Part shown: piece after piece, positions 7,793 to 16,247 of the stretch
Layout of the letters: the number at the start of each line of letters is the position of its first letter
Position numbering within the stretch: the first letter of the stretch is position 1
NCBI RefSeq assembly: GCF_002266435.3
Contig: NZ_CP029426.2
Coordinates: 5,424,001-5,488,000 of the forward strand
Length of the DNA: 64,000 nucleotides
Source: Bradyrhizobium amphicarpaeae
GTDB taxonomy: Bacteria; Pseudomonadota; Alphaproteobacteria; Rhizobiales; Xanthobacteraceae
Reading direction: 5' to 3'
Position numbers and translations under genes: made by a program
Notes under the pieces: model-generated
The model's input: the letters and a program-made list of their open reading frames with translations, nothing else
The model's database searches: none
What the model was told of the DNA's origin: nothing

Positions 7793-8614
7793 TCAATGCG
7801 ACATCAGCAGGCAGGCCGGAGCCTGCTGCAGCAGGCTCTGCGTCATGCCGCCGAAAATCCATTCTCCCAGCCGGCTGTGTCCATACCCGCCGGTCACGAC
7901 GAGGTCGGCACCGACGTCGGCGGCCAGCCGAACGAGATAGCCTGCGTCGGGTTCCGCCGTATGCACGCGCACTTCGTGCTGGCAATTGACGCCATGGCGC
8001 TGAAGATACCTGGCAACGTCTCGCACCCGATCACGCGCGGAATCCTGTTCGCTCGACGTGCAGATTTCGGCGATCGTGACTTGCGAAGCCCGCGTCAAAA
8101 ACGGCAGTGCGTCGCGAACGGCCAGTCGCGCCTCCCGGGCATCTTTCCAGCCGACCACGATCCGGTCACCCGACAATGTGGTGACGCCTTCCGGCACCGC
8201 AAGGATTGGACGGCCCAGCCGCAACATGGCTCCGGCCGCATCGAGGTAGTGATTGGATCTGGCCTTCAGCTGGCTGCGCCGCACCACGACAAGGTCCGCC
8301 GCCCTGGACTGCTCGACCAGGAATTCCGTCGGAAAGCCGATCGCCCAACGCCACTCCACCTTTTCGCTCGGCAGACGAACGATGCGCCTGAACCATGCCT
8401 CTTTGGCCGAAAGAGTTGCGCGTATGCGCTCGAGATCGTCGGCGGTCGTCTGCTCGATGATCACGCCTTCGGCGACGAACGGAGGCTCTATTGCGATGGC
8501 CGAGACGCCGAGCAGGGCCGCCCCAAATCTGTTCGCGACGCCTTCGGCGACGGCAATCTGCCCTTCGTCCTGCTGCTGGGAATCAACGTAGACCATGACG
8601 CTGGCAAGAGACAT
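7793..8614 (-). CDS. Universal stress protein, tandem UspA domains
   Basis: The 273-residue protein has two Usp folds. The first half begins MSLASVMVYVDSQQQ and ends with LVVVRR...GRPILAVPEG. The second begins DRIVVGWKDAREARLAVRDALPFL and ends with the nucleotide-binding type pattern VVTGGYGHSRLGEWIFGGMTQ. Such proteins aid survival in energy- or oxygen-limited cells. A perfect FixK/FNR-type box lies 56 nt upstream of the start, which suggests induction at low oxygen. The gene is divergent from the permease at 8744. Confidence 0.9.
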   Translation of the reverse strand: MSLASVMVYVDSQQQDEGQIAVAEGVANRFGAALLGVSAIAIEPPFVAEGVIIEQTTADDLERIRATLSAKEAWFRRIVRLPSEKVEWRWAIGFPTEFLVEQSRAADLVVVRRSQLKARSNHYLDAAGAMLRLGRPILAVPEGVTTLSGDRIVVGWKDAREARLAVRDALPFLTRASQVTIAEICTSSEQDSARDRVRDVARYLQRHGVNCQHEVRVHTAEPDAGYLVRLAADVGADLVVTGGYGHSRLGEWIFGGMTQSLLQQAPACLLMSH

Positions 8615-8669
8615 AGCGTTGCTCCTTTGCTCGGATCATCCCTTTATCTCGCGTTTCCCAGCTATCCCG

Positions 8670-8683
8670 TTGACGCAAATCAA
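8670..8683. promoter_or_regulatory. FixK/FNR-type box (TTGAC-GCAA-ATCAA)
   Basis: The 14-mer TTGACGCAAATCAA is a complete match to the rhizobial FixK2/FnrN consensus TTGAY-N4-RTCAA. It lies 56 nt upstream of the leftward universal stress gene and 61 nt upstream of the rightward permease. UspA-type genes are common low-oxygen regulon members in rhizobia, so the leftward gene is the likelier target (inference). Confidence 0.75.
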
Positions 8684-8743
8684 TCGGTGCTGCGGACGGT
8701 CGGTTACTGACATCCAGTCAAGCAAGCAATCGCTTCTCTTCAG

Positions 8744-9967
8744 ATGACCGATTCATCCGTCGACATTTCAGGCAACCTGCGCCGCCGACTCGGCCTTCCT
8801 TTGCTTGTCCTCTACGGGACCGGCATCACGATCGGCGCGGGCATCTATGTTCTGATCGGCGCCGTGGCCGGCCACGCCGGCCCATATTCTGTATGGTCGT
8901 TCCTGCTGGCAGCCTTGGTCATGGGGCTCACGGTGGCGTCCTACGCAGAGATGGCGACAAGGTATCCGGTGAGCGCCGGTGAAGCAGCCTATGTGCGAGC
9001 TGCGTTCGATTCCCGGCTGCTCTCGACGATCGTCGGGCTCCTGACACTGTGCACCGGTGTGGTCGCAGCCGGCGCAGTCACTCTGGGGAGTGTCGGCTAT
9101 ATCAGGCAATTCGTCGATCTACCCCCGCCAGTCATCGTCGTCGCGATCGTCGTGTCGCTGGGAGTGATCGCGGCCTGGGGGATTCTTGAATCCGTCGTGT
9201 TGGCCGGTGTGTTCACGGTCATCGAAGCCGGAGGTCTCGCATGGATCATCCTCGCAGCCATTTGGCATATGCCGTCGTTCGCCTCGGCGCTCGTTGCCTT
9301 TCCTCCGATGAACGCAGCGGCTCTCTCGGGAATTACCTATGCATCCCTGCTCGCGTTCTTTGCGTTTGTCGGATTCGAGGACTTGGCAAACGTGGTTGAA
9401 GAGGCCAGGATTCCGCACAGGGACATTCCGCGCGCCATGGCTCTCACCCTCCTGATAACATCAGTCCTCTACATTCTCATCGCTGCGATATCGATTACAG
9501 CCGTGCCGACGGATCGCCTGACCGCCTCGCCGGCGCCGCTCAGCCTGGTATTCCGCACCGTAACGGGCATGGAGCCCATGCCGCTCAACGTGATTGCTGT
9601 CGTCGCGACTCTGAACACCGTCCTCGCCCAAATGACTATGGCCGCGCGCGTCATTTACGGGATGTCGCGGCAAGGCGACCTGCCACGCCTGCTATCTCGT
9701 GTCCACGCGAGCACCGGCACACCTGTCATTGCGACCGGATTGGCCATGCTTTCCGTAATCGCCCTCGCGCTCACGTTCCCGATCGAAAGACTGGCCACCG
9801 GCACCTCGGTCGCCACGCTGGCGACATTTGCGATGGTGAACTTGTCGCTGCTCTGCATTCGCGCGCGCCATGTCCATTCGGTCGAACGGCACGTTCGGAT
9901 CCCGATCTGGGTGCCGATCCTGGGGCTCCTGACTTGTCTGACCATGATCGGGGTTGCGATCGCTTAG
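8744..9967 (+). CDS. APC-superfamily amino acid/polyamine permease
   Basis: The 407-residue protein is almost entirely hydrophobic with about 11-12 membrane helices. Its N-terminal signature (LRRRLGLPLLVLYGTGITIGAGIYVLIG) is typical of APC transporters, where the unwound helix 1 'G.G.G' binds the substrate amine and carboxylate. A SYAEMATRYPVSAGEAAYV segment follows as helix 2-3, and a FVGFEDLANVVEEARIPHRDIPRA loop is typical of the YhdG/CAT group. It ends soon after the last helix (LGLLTCLTMIGVAIA), shorter than many relatives, so one or two C-terminal helices may be absent. A hairpin terminator follows immediately. Confidence 0.88.
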   Translation: MTDSSVDISGNLRRRLGLPLLVLYGTGITIGAGIYVLIGAVAGHAGPYSVWSFLLAALVMGLTVASYAEMATRYPVSAGEAAYVRAAFDSRLLSTIVGLLTLCTGVVAAGAVTLGSVGYIRQFVDLPPPVIVVAIVVSLGVIAAWGILESVVLAGVFTVIEAGGLAWIILAAIWHMPSFASALVAFPPMNAAALSGITYASLLAFFAFVGFEDLANVVEEARIPHRDIPRAMALTLLITSVLYILIAAISITAVPTDRLTASPAPLSLVFRTVTGMEPMPLNVIAVVATLNTVLAQMTMAARVIYGMSRQGDLPRLLSRVHASTGTPVIATGLAMLSVIALALTFPIERLATGTSVATLATFAMVNLSLLCIRARHVHSVERHVRIPIWVPILGLLTCLTMIGVAIA

Positions 9968-9968
9968 G

Positions 9969-10010
9969 GACCGCACTTCCCGGCCGAGGAGCGGGCTTTG
10001 TGCGGTCTTT
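9969..10010 (+). terminator. Hairpin terminator after the permease
   Basis: A perfect 8-bp stem GACCGCAC/GTGCGGTC (9969-9976 with 10000-10007) encloses an inner CCCG/CGGG pairing and is followed by TTT. It begins two nucleotides after the permease stop, as expected for an intrinsic terminator. It could also serve the convergent SDR gene at 10056. Confidence 0.65.
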
Positions 10011-10055
10011 CGCGAACAACGGATTGGGATCATCAAATGACGAACGATACCGTCG

Positions 10056-10802
10056 CTAGCTGTAGAAGATACCTCCGTCCACGTTGAGGGCTTGGCCGGT
10101 CACAAACGCGGAATCATCGGACGCGAAAAACGCCACGGGACCGACGACGTCTTCCGGCTGCCCGAGCCTGTGCAGGTCCGTGACCTTTTCGAAATAGGCG
10201 ACCCGCTCGGGATCGCGAAGATTGTTCATCCCCATCTCCGTCATGATGATGCCCGGGCATACGGCATTGACCGTGATGCCGAAGCCTCCGAACTCCATGG
10301 ACGAAACCCGGGTGAAGCCGACCACGGCCGATTTCGACGCGGCGTAATGGGACTGCCCCGGACCGCCCGTTCGGGCCGCGAGCGAGGCAATGTTGACGAT
10401 CCGTCCATACTTGCGCTCCTTCATGTGCGGCACCAAGGCCTGGGTCATCTGGAACACGCCGCGCGTGTTGACGGCGAACGTCTGATCCCAGGTTTCGGTG
10501 GTCAATTCGTCGATGGTCGCCAGCCTGAGTATTCCCGCATTGTTGACGAGGACGTCGACATGCCCGAGACCCCGGACCGCTTCAGCCACGGCGCGCCTGC
10601 AATCGGCGGCGTCGCTGACGTCACCCAGCACCGGGATGCAGCGGCGGCCAAGCTCCTTGACCTCGGAAACGGTCTCGAGGAGGACCTTCTCCTGGGCCGC
10701 GATGTCCGTCAGCGCCAGATCGTAGCCGCGCCTCGCAAGACCAAGCGCTATCGCGCGGCCAATTCCGCGGCTTGCTCCCGTAACGATCGCATGTCGGGCC
10801 AT
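10056..10802 (-). CDS. Short-chain dehydrogenase/reductase (FabG-like)
   Basis: The protein has 248 residues when started at ATG 10802, which has GGGGAG upstream; an eight-residue longer frame exists but lacks a ribosome site. It shows the NAD(P) motif TGASRGIGRA, the NNAG motif, the catalytic Ser in VNIASLAA and the YAASK active-site pair. The C-terminus (VTGQALNVDGGIFYS) is a typical SDR ending. It is an NAD(P)-dependent alcohol/ketone oxidoreductase and the last gene of the leftward catabolic run that starts at the CoA-transferase. Its substrate cannot be read from sequence. Confidence 0.9.
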   Translation of the reverse strand: MARHAIVTGASRGIGRAIALGLARRGYDLALTDIAAQEKVLLETVSEVKELGRRCIPVLGDVSDAADCRRAVAEAVRGLGHVDVLVNNAGILRLATIDELTTETWDQTFAVNTRGVFQMTQALVPHMKERKYGRIVNIASLAARTGGPGQSHYAASKSAVVGFTRVSSMEFGGFGITVNAVCPGIIMTEMGMNNLRDPERVAYFEKVTDLHRLGQPEDVVGPVAFFASDDSAFVTGQALNVDGGIFYS

Positions 10803-10854
10803 GTTGCGTTCTCCCCTGGTGTTCAAATGAATGTTTCCTGATAGTGTGAATGGA

Positions 10855-11817
10855 TCAGACGCGTGCAGGCTTGCGGACCGGGAGGCTGTTCATGGCCTTC
10901 ACGGTCTCGTCGAACGACACAAGATTGGCGCCCGAGCCCAGCCCCGTCGCGACGATCGCGGCCGTCGCGGTCGCGAGCTTGGCGCAGTCGAGCAGGTCCC
11001 AGTCGCGCGCGAGACCGGCGATGAAACCGCCCGTGTAGGAATCGCCGCATCCCGAAGTATCGCGGACCGCAACCTCGAACGCCGGCACCGTGAACTGACG
11101 TCCGTCACGGGTCATCACGAAAGAGCCATCGGCGCCGAGCGAGATGGCGCAGGCCCCCGCTCCCCTCTCGATGAAGAACCGCGCACACGCGGCTGGATCG
11201 TCGGTTCCGACCATGGCGCTGGTCTCGTCGATGCTCGGCATGAAGAAATCGACGTAAGGCAGCAGCGGTTCCACCAGCGCCAGCGTTTCGCCTCGCGCCT
11301 GGATCAGATCGAGCGTCGTCGTGCAGCCGGCCGCCTTCGCGTCCCGCAGCAAGGCAACGGATGGCGCTCCGTCCATCGCGAGCAGGGAGCCGACTCCGCC
11401 GAGATGAAGAATCTTGCTCCGGCAAGCGGCCACTTGCGTTTCGGGCGCGATCCGCCAGCGGGCAGAAGCGCCCCTTGCGTGCATGACCGGACGCGAGCCG
11501 TCGGGCCGGATCGGCAGGATCGTGGCCGAGGTCGGACTGCCGGCCATCTGCTCCATGAGGGAGATGTCGATGCCTTCCCGCTCCAGCGTGTTCAGCATCC
11601 AGTCGGCCTTCTCGTCGGAGCCGACAGCGCCGACCGCGAGCGCCTTCAGACCGAGACGCGCGCAAGGGACGACCGTTCCGCCGGCGGTGCCGGCGACTGC
11701 GAGCCGAATCTCTTCGATCAGCAAGCGGCCGCCGCCGGGCGGAATCTCGGTGACGGGGACCCCCAGAATATCCAGAATATAAGTGCCGCAGACGCTGACG
11801 TCGTGAGTGTTTGCCAT
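10855..11817 (-). CDS. PfkB-family carbohydrate (ribokinase-like) kinase
   Basis: The 320-residue protein has the ribokinase fold hallmarks. An N-terminal GTAGGTVVPCARLG replaces the canonical GG-N motif. A mid-protein strand DFFMPSIDET follows, and the C-terminal PfkB signature DTSGCGDSYTGGFIAGL carries the anion hole and catalytic Asp. The usual signature is DTTGAGD, so the GCGD variant is slightly unusual. It phosphorylates a sugar or related alcohol with ATP. Placement next to a class II aldolase suggests a kinase-aldolase pair acting on the same intermediate. Confidence 0.85.
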   Translation of the reverse strand: MANTHDVSVCGTYILDILGVPVTEIPPGGGRLLIEEIRLAVAGTAGGTVVPCARLGLKALAVGAVGSDEKADWMLNTLEREGIDISLMEQMAGSPTSATILPIRPDGSRPVMHARGASARWRIAPETQVAACRSKILHLGGVGSLLAMDGAPSVALLRDAKAAGCTTTLDLIQARGETLALVEPLLPYVDFFMPSIDETSAMVGTDDPAACARFFIERGAGACAISLGADGSFVMTRDGRQFTVPAFEVAVRDTSGCGDSYTGGFIAGLARDWDLLDCAKLATATAAIVATGLGSGANLVSFDETVKAMNSLPVRKPARV

Positions 11818-11852
11818 GAGTTCTCGCAGGAGGTGGTTTGGGCGGGATTCAT

Positions 11853-12545
11853 CTAGCTCGGTTGCAGGGGAATCTTGAGCGTGCCGTCATTGTCGCGCAG
11901 GCCGTACTGCCCCCACCGCTTCAGGATGCTGTCGATCTCCTCGTCCGGCAGCAGGGGAGGAGAGCCAAGTTGAAGGCAACCGTGATATTGCTTGGCGAGC
12001 ACCTCCACCTCCACCGCGAGCCACATCGCCTTGCGCAGGTTGGGACCTGTGGCGATCAAACCGTGATGGGCGAGCAGGCAGGCGCGTCGGTAGCGAAGCG
12101 CGTCCAGGGCCGCCTGCGACAGCTCGGCCGTGCCGTATTGCGCATAGGGCGCGCAGGGGATGTCGTTGCCGCCGGCCGCGGCGATCATGTAGTGAATGGC
12201 AGGGATCGCGCGATTCATGATCGCGATGACAGTGCAGAAGATCGGATGCGCGTGAACGACGGCGCCGACCTCCGGCTTCGATCTCAGGATGTCGAGGTGA
12301 AAACGCCATTCCGTCGACGGAACGTTGCTGGCCGACGCGACCCAAGAGCCGTCCCACTTCATGGCCACGATGTCCTCGGGCTTCATGCGGTCGTATGGAA
12401 GACCGGACGGCGTGAGCAGCATGCCGTCGTCGGTTCGGACGCTGATGTTTCCGGACGTTCCCTGGTTGATGCCTTGCGCCGCCATCTCACGACATGCGTC
12501 GATGACGGACTGACGAAGCTCGAGCTCTGTTTCGCGGCTGGTCAT
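11853..12545 (-). CDS. Class II aldolase/adducin-family protein (FucA-like)
   Basis: With the ATG at 12545 the protein has 230 residues, the usual length for fuculose/ribulose-phosphate aldolases; a TTG further upstream would overlap the previous gene. It shows the phosphate-binding GTSGNISVR motif, the metal-binding pair VVHAHP and the distal LLAHHGLIATG, all characteristic of zinc-dependent aldolases and epimerases. A catalytic acid equivalent lies in the STEWRFH region. It would cleave a sugar phosphate to dihydroxyacetone phosphate or glycolaldehyde-type products, or act as an epimerase or decarboxylase. Confidence 0.87.
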   Translation of the reverse strand: MTSRETELELRQSVIDACREMAAQGINQGTSGNISVRTDDGMLLTPSGLPYDRMKPEDIVAMKWDGSWVASASNVPSTEWRFHLDILRSKPEVGAVVHAHPIFCTVIAIMNRAIPAIHYMIAAAGGNDIPCAPYAQYGTAELSQAALDALRYRRACLLAHHGLIATGPNLRKAMWLAVEVEVLAKQYHGCLQLGSPPLLPDEEIDSILKRWGQYGLRDNDGTLKIPLQPS

Positions 12546-12564
12546 GCGCTGTTCCGACTCTCGT

Positions 12565-13329
12565 TCATGTCGTTGCTCCAAGCTGAACCTGGCGGTCGAC
12601 CAGCAGCCACGTGGTTCGTGCCATCGCCAAAACTTCCTGTTCCGAACTCAACAAAGCGCTCTCGGCAAAGAGCTTGCGACCCTCCCGCCCGGTCGGCCAG
12701 GCGGTCACCACACAACGATCGCCGGGGCGTGGCCGACGATCGATCCGCGCCGCCATGCGCCCGAGCAAGGCCGTCTCGTTACCCTTCAAGCCCAGATGAC
12801 GGGCACCCACGCTGCAATAGCCGGTCGGACAATCGAGGGCGGCCCAGACGAATTCGGGCGCGACGTAGCCGTCGTCGCCGGACAAGCTGCCATGTGGTAT
12901 CCAGGACGCAGCGAACACCACGGGCTTGCCCGGGACTGCTCCCGCCTGGAGCGGACCTGCGAAGATCCGCAGACCGTCGCCATGGCCACGCGCAGGGCCG
13001 CAGACGAAGCAAGCCGGAAGGTCGTGGGTCTGCTCGTCGTAGGGCGTTCTGGCCACCGCTTCTTCCGCCGCCTCGTAGCTCACCCCGGGAATATCCCGAG
13101 CGTCTATCCTCGTTGCGGACGCCGTCGCGAGTAGCTTGTCGTTCTCGCGCAGCTCGATGGCGCCATCAGATGCGGTCAGGATGTCGAGCGGCCGCTCCAG
13201 CGGCGGCGGCGCGCGCAACGTGACTTCGGCGTCTCCCGCGACGTGTCTTGCGAGACATCCGCAGACATAGCCTCCGTTGCCGGAATTCGGCGGTCCCCGG
13301 AAGCGTCTGTCGATGACAAGCGATACCAT
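12565..13329 (-). CDS. Hot-dog fold thioesterase-like protein
   Basis: The 254-residue protein begins MVSLVIDRRFRGPPNSGNGGYVCG. The 'G.PNSGNGGY..G' start is typical of double hot-dog acyl-CoA thioesterase/dehydratase-like proteins. The middle holds a CFVCGPAR motif and the segment WAALDCPTGYC, and the end GRKLFAESALLSSEQEVLAMARTTW resembles the second hot-dog unit. Within this operon it would hydrolyse a CoA thioester made by the CoA-transferase or protect against dead-end CoA esters. The exact substrate is unknown. Confidence 0.72.
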   Translation of the reverse strand: MVSLVIDRRFRGPPNSGNGGYVCGCLARHVAGDAEVTLRAPPPLERPLDILTASDGAIELRENDKLLATASATRIDARDIPGVSYEAAEEAVARTPYDEQTHDLPACFVCGPARGHGDGLRIFAGPLQAGAVPGKPVVFAASWIPHGSLSGDDGYVAPEFVWAALDCPTGYCSVGARHLGLKGNETALLGRMAARIDRRPRPGDRCVVTAWPTGREGRKLFAESALLSSEQEVLAMARTTWLLVDRQVQLGATT

Positions 13330-13350
13330 TGCAGTCTTCGTCCGAGGCGT

Positions 13351-13920
13351 TCAGCGGCCCATCGCAAAGAATTCGTCGTTCGGACGCATGCTGGTGACGT
13401 TGGCGAGGCGGTTCGACATCCCGAAAAATGCAGCGATGGCCGCGATGTCCCAGACGTCCTCCTCCGTGAATCCGTGTCCCTTGAGATCCCGTACGTCGAC
13501 ATCGTCGACCTCATAGGCGCGCGCCGAGACCTTCATTGCGAAATCGAGCATCGCCCTTTGCCGCGCGGTGATATCGGCCTTGCGATAGTTGACGGCGACC
13601 TGGTCCGCGATCTGCGGATTCTTCGCCCGCACGCGCAGGATCGCGCCGTGTGCGACGACGCAATACTGGCATTGATTGGCGCTGCTGGTCGCCACCACGA
13701 TCATCTCGCGCTCGGCCTTGGTGATCGGCCCCGGCTTGTCCATCAGCGCGTCGTGATAGGCGAAGAACGCCCGAAACTCGTCCGGGCGATGCGCGAGCGT
13801 CAGGAAGACGTTGGGCACGAAACCGGACTTCTCCTGAACCGCCTCGATCCGCGAGCGGATATCCGCAGGCAGGGTCGCGATGTCGGGGACGGGAAAGCGG
13901 CTGATGGCGGGCGCAGACAT
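13351..13920 (-). CDS. AhpD/carboxymuconolactone-decarboxylase-like peroxidase-related protein
   Basis: The 189-residue protein carries the AhpD-type redox motif as SANQCQYCVVAHGAI (C-x-x-C with the following His). It is surrounded by the helical CMD core (FFAYHDALMDKPGPITKAEREMI). The C-terminal half (YEVDDVDVRDLKGHGFTEEDVWDI) matches the 'uncharacterised peroxidase-related' group. Such proteins reduce peroxides or alkyl peroxynitrite. Beside a molybdoenzyme and within a catabolic run it could deal with peroxide formed during oxidation. The gene follows the molybdoenzyme with a 14-nt gap. Confidence 0.87.
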   Translation of the reverse strand: MSAPAISRFPVPDIATLPADIRSRIEAVQEKSGFVPNVFLTLAHRPDEFRAFFAYHDALMDKPGPITKAEREMIVVATSSANQCQYCVVAHGAILRVRAKNPQIADQVAVNYRKADITARQRAMLDFAMKVSARAYEVDDVDVRDLKGHGFTEEDVWDIAAIAAFFGMSNRLANVTSMRPNDEFFAMGR

Positions 13921-13934
13921 GTTGCAAGCTCCTG

Positions 13935-16247
13935 TTAGACTGCCGCGAGCGCGACGAGCGTTTCCTGATAGGCCTCGAACGCATCGCGCCGATCGGCGGC
14001 GTAGGGCTCGACCCGCACGAGGCAGGTGTGGGCCGAACAGCCCTGGCCGAATTGAGACGTGCCGATGTCGAGCGTGAGCACGTTCGGATTGCCAGCAACC
14101 TCGAGGCCGCTATTGCCGGTCGGCGTGAACCATGCGCCGGTCGGGAGCACCAGCACGCTCCGGCGAACCTGGTCGGTGACCTCGGCCGTCGCCAGGCACT
14201 CCCCGCGGCCGTTCCAGATGCGGATCGTCTGACCATCGGCGATGCCGAGAGCATCCGCGTCGTCGGGATGCAGGTGAGCCCGTTCACGGCCGTTGCGCTT
14301 CATGGCCCTGCTCGATGCGCCGGTTTCGAGCTGGCTGTGAAGACGGCCGACCGGCTGGTGCGAGATCAGGTGCATCTGGCCGGCATCGGCGGCGTTGCCG
14401 AGCCATTCGGCCGGCTCGATCCACGCCGGATGCGAGCGACAATCGGCATAGTCCAGCCTGGCCAAAGTCTCGCTGCCAAGCACGATCTTTCCACTTTCGG
14501 TCCTCAGCGCATGGGCCTCCGGCTCGTTGCGGAAGTCGGCGAGGAACGTCTGCTCGGCCTTGACCGGGCAGCGAGCATAGCCGGCTTCCCAGAACGCATC
14601 GAAATCAGGCATCTTGAAATCGAAGCGCTTCGAAGCGTCGCTGCGGCACTCTTCGTAGAGATGCCGGACCCAACCCATCTCGTCCCGGCCCTCGTTGAAG
14701 CGATCGGCCACTCCGAGCTTGCCTGCAATGGCGTCGAAGATCTCGAAGTCGGAGCGGGATTCTCCCAGCGGCTCGATGGCCTGCTTCATCGCCAGGATGA
14801 AGTCGGAACGCCTGTTGCCGGCAAGATCGTTGCGCTCGATCGACGTGGTTGCCGGCAGTACGATGTCCGCGCGCTGAGCTGTCGCCGTGAACATCGGATC
14901 CTGCACGATGATCGTCTCGGGCCTCGTCCAGGCGTCCGACAGGCGATTGAGATCCTGATGATGGTGGTAAGGATTGCCGCCAGCCCAATAGACCAGCCTC
15001 GTATCCGGATAGGTGCGGATCTCGCCTTCATAGCTGAATGGCCGGCCGGGATTGAGCAGCATGTCGGTGACCCGCGCCACCGGGATGAAGCTGTCGATCG
15101 GTCTGGTCAGCTGTGAGATGGCCGGAGACCGGGCCAGGTTGAGCGGCGCTCCCACACCACCCAGGGAGGCGTAGCCGTAGCCCACGCCGCCGCCCGGCAA
15201 TCCGATCTGGCCGGCGACCGATGCGAGTCCGAGCGCCGCCCAGAACGGCTGCTCGCCGTGATGGGCGCGCTGCAGGCTCCAGCTCACGGTCAGCATGCTG
15301 CGCGTATCGACCAGGCGCCTTGCGAGTTCGGCGATCTTCCCCGCATCGAGACCGCAGATGCCCGCAGCCCAAACCGCCTCCTTGCGGACGCCATCCGCCT
15401 CGCCTTCGAGATAGCGGAGCAGGCGATCCGCACCGCTGGTGCAGCGCGCAAGGAAATCCCTGTCGTGCCGTCCCGCTTTCACGATCTCGCCGGCAAGGCC
15501 GAGCATCAGCGCCGTGTCGGTGTTCGGGCGGATCGGCCACCATTCGGCATTGACCCAGTCGGGCAGATCGTCCTTCAGCGGCGAGACGTGAATGACCCTG
15601 ACGCCGCGCGCGACGATTTTCCTGAGATAGGTTTCAAGCCGGTGGCTGCCGATTCCGCCGGCCTCGTTCTGTGCGGTACGCGGCGAGAGCGCGCCGAACA
15701 CCACCAGCGTCTCGGTGTGCTGCGCGATGGTGTCGAGCGTGTTGGCGCGGCCGCCGCATGCATCGTCGCTGCCCAGCGTGTGCCGCAGGATCACGGGGCC
15801 TGCCGCGATCGAATAGGTGTCGACGTGCCTGGTGAAGCCGCCCACCAGATTGAGCATGCGCTTCAGAAGCGACGAGGCATGATGCAGGCGGCCCGAGTTC
15901 GTCCAACCGTAGGAGCCGGCGAATATCGACGCATTGCCGAAGGTGCGGGCGACGCGGCGCACTTCATCCGACACCAGCGTCGTTGCCTCGTCCCAGCTGA
16001 CCGGCACGAACTTCTCCCGGCCGCGGCCCCGGCGATCGCTCTTCTCGCGCTTGTCCAGCCAGCCGGAACGGACCATCGGTCGCAGTACGCGGCGCGCCGG
16101 GTTCGCCCATTCGGCGACAGAATGGATGATCGGGGAAGGAGCCGGATCGTGCTCGAACGGCTCGACGCCCACGATGCGATTATCCTCGACGAGGATCGTA
16201 TACGCACCCCAATGGCTGCAGTGCGGGACCCGCTTGACTTCGCTCAT
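13935..16247 (-). CDS. DMSO-reductase-family molybdopterin oxidoreductase (BisC/TorA-like)
   Basis: The 770-residue protein has no N-terminal Fe-S cysteine cluster and no twin-arginine leader. It is therefore cytoplasmic and resembles BisC-type bis-MGD enzymes. Recognisable blocks are SYGWTNSGRLHHASSLLKRML (residues 112-132), WAGGNPYHHHQDLNRL and DIVLPATTSIERND. The C-terminal molydopterin dinucleotide-binding domain contains HLHPDDADALGIADGQ. In DMSO reductase, Ser147 of the SYGWxS motif binds molybdenum; here the aligned residue is Asn117, with Ser118 next to it. It may reduce an S- or N-oxide or hydroxylate a substrate. The start overlaps the CoA-transferase B stop (ATGA). Confidence 0.88.
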   Translation of the reverse strand: MSEVKRVPHCSHWGAYTILVEDNRIVGVEPFEHDPAPSPIIHSVAEWANPARRVLRPMVRSGWLDKREKSDRRGRGREKFVPVSWDEATTLVSDEVRRVARTFGNASIFAGSYGWTNSGRLHHASSLLKRMLNLVGGFTRHVDTYSIAAGPVILRHTLGSDDACGGRANTLDTIAQHTETLVVFGALSPRTAQNEAGGIGSHRLETYLRKIVARGVRVIHVSPLKDDLPDWVNAEWWPIRPNTDTALMLGLAGEIVKAGRHDRDFLARCTSGADRLLRYLEGEADGVRKEAVWAAGICGLDAGKIAELARRLVDTRSMLTVSWSLQRAHHGEQPFWAALGLASVAGQIGLPGGGVGYGYASLGGVGAPLNLARSPAISQLTRPIDSFIPVARVTDMLLNPGRPFSYEGEIRTYPDTRLVYWAGGNPYHHHQDLNRLSDAWTRPETIIVQDPMFTATAQRADIVLPATTSIERNDLAGNRRSDFILAMKQAIEPLGESRSDFEIFDAIAGKLGVADRFNEGRDEMGWVRHLYEECRSDASKRFDFKMPDFDAFWEAGYARCPVKAEQTFLADFRNEPEAHALRTESGKIVLGSETLARLDYADCRSHPAWIEPAEWLGNAADAGQMHLISHQPVGRLHSQLETGASSRAMKRNGRERAHLHPDDADALGIADGQTIRIWNGRGECLATAEVTDQVRRSVLVLPTGAWFTPTGNSGLEVAGNPNVLTLDIGTSQFGQGCSAHTCLVRVEPYAADRRDAFEAYQETLVALAAV

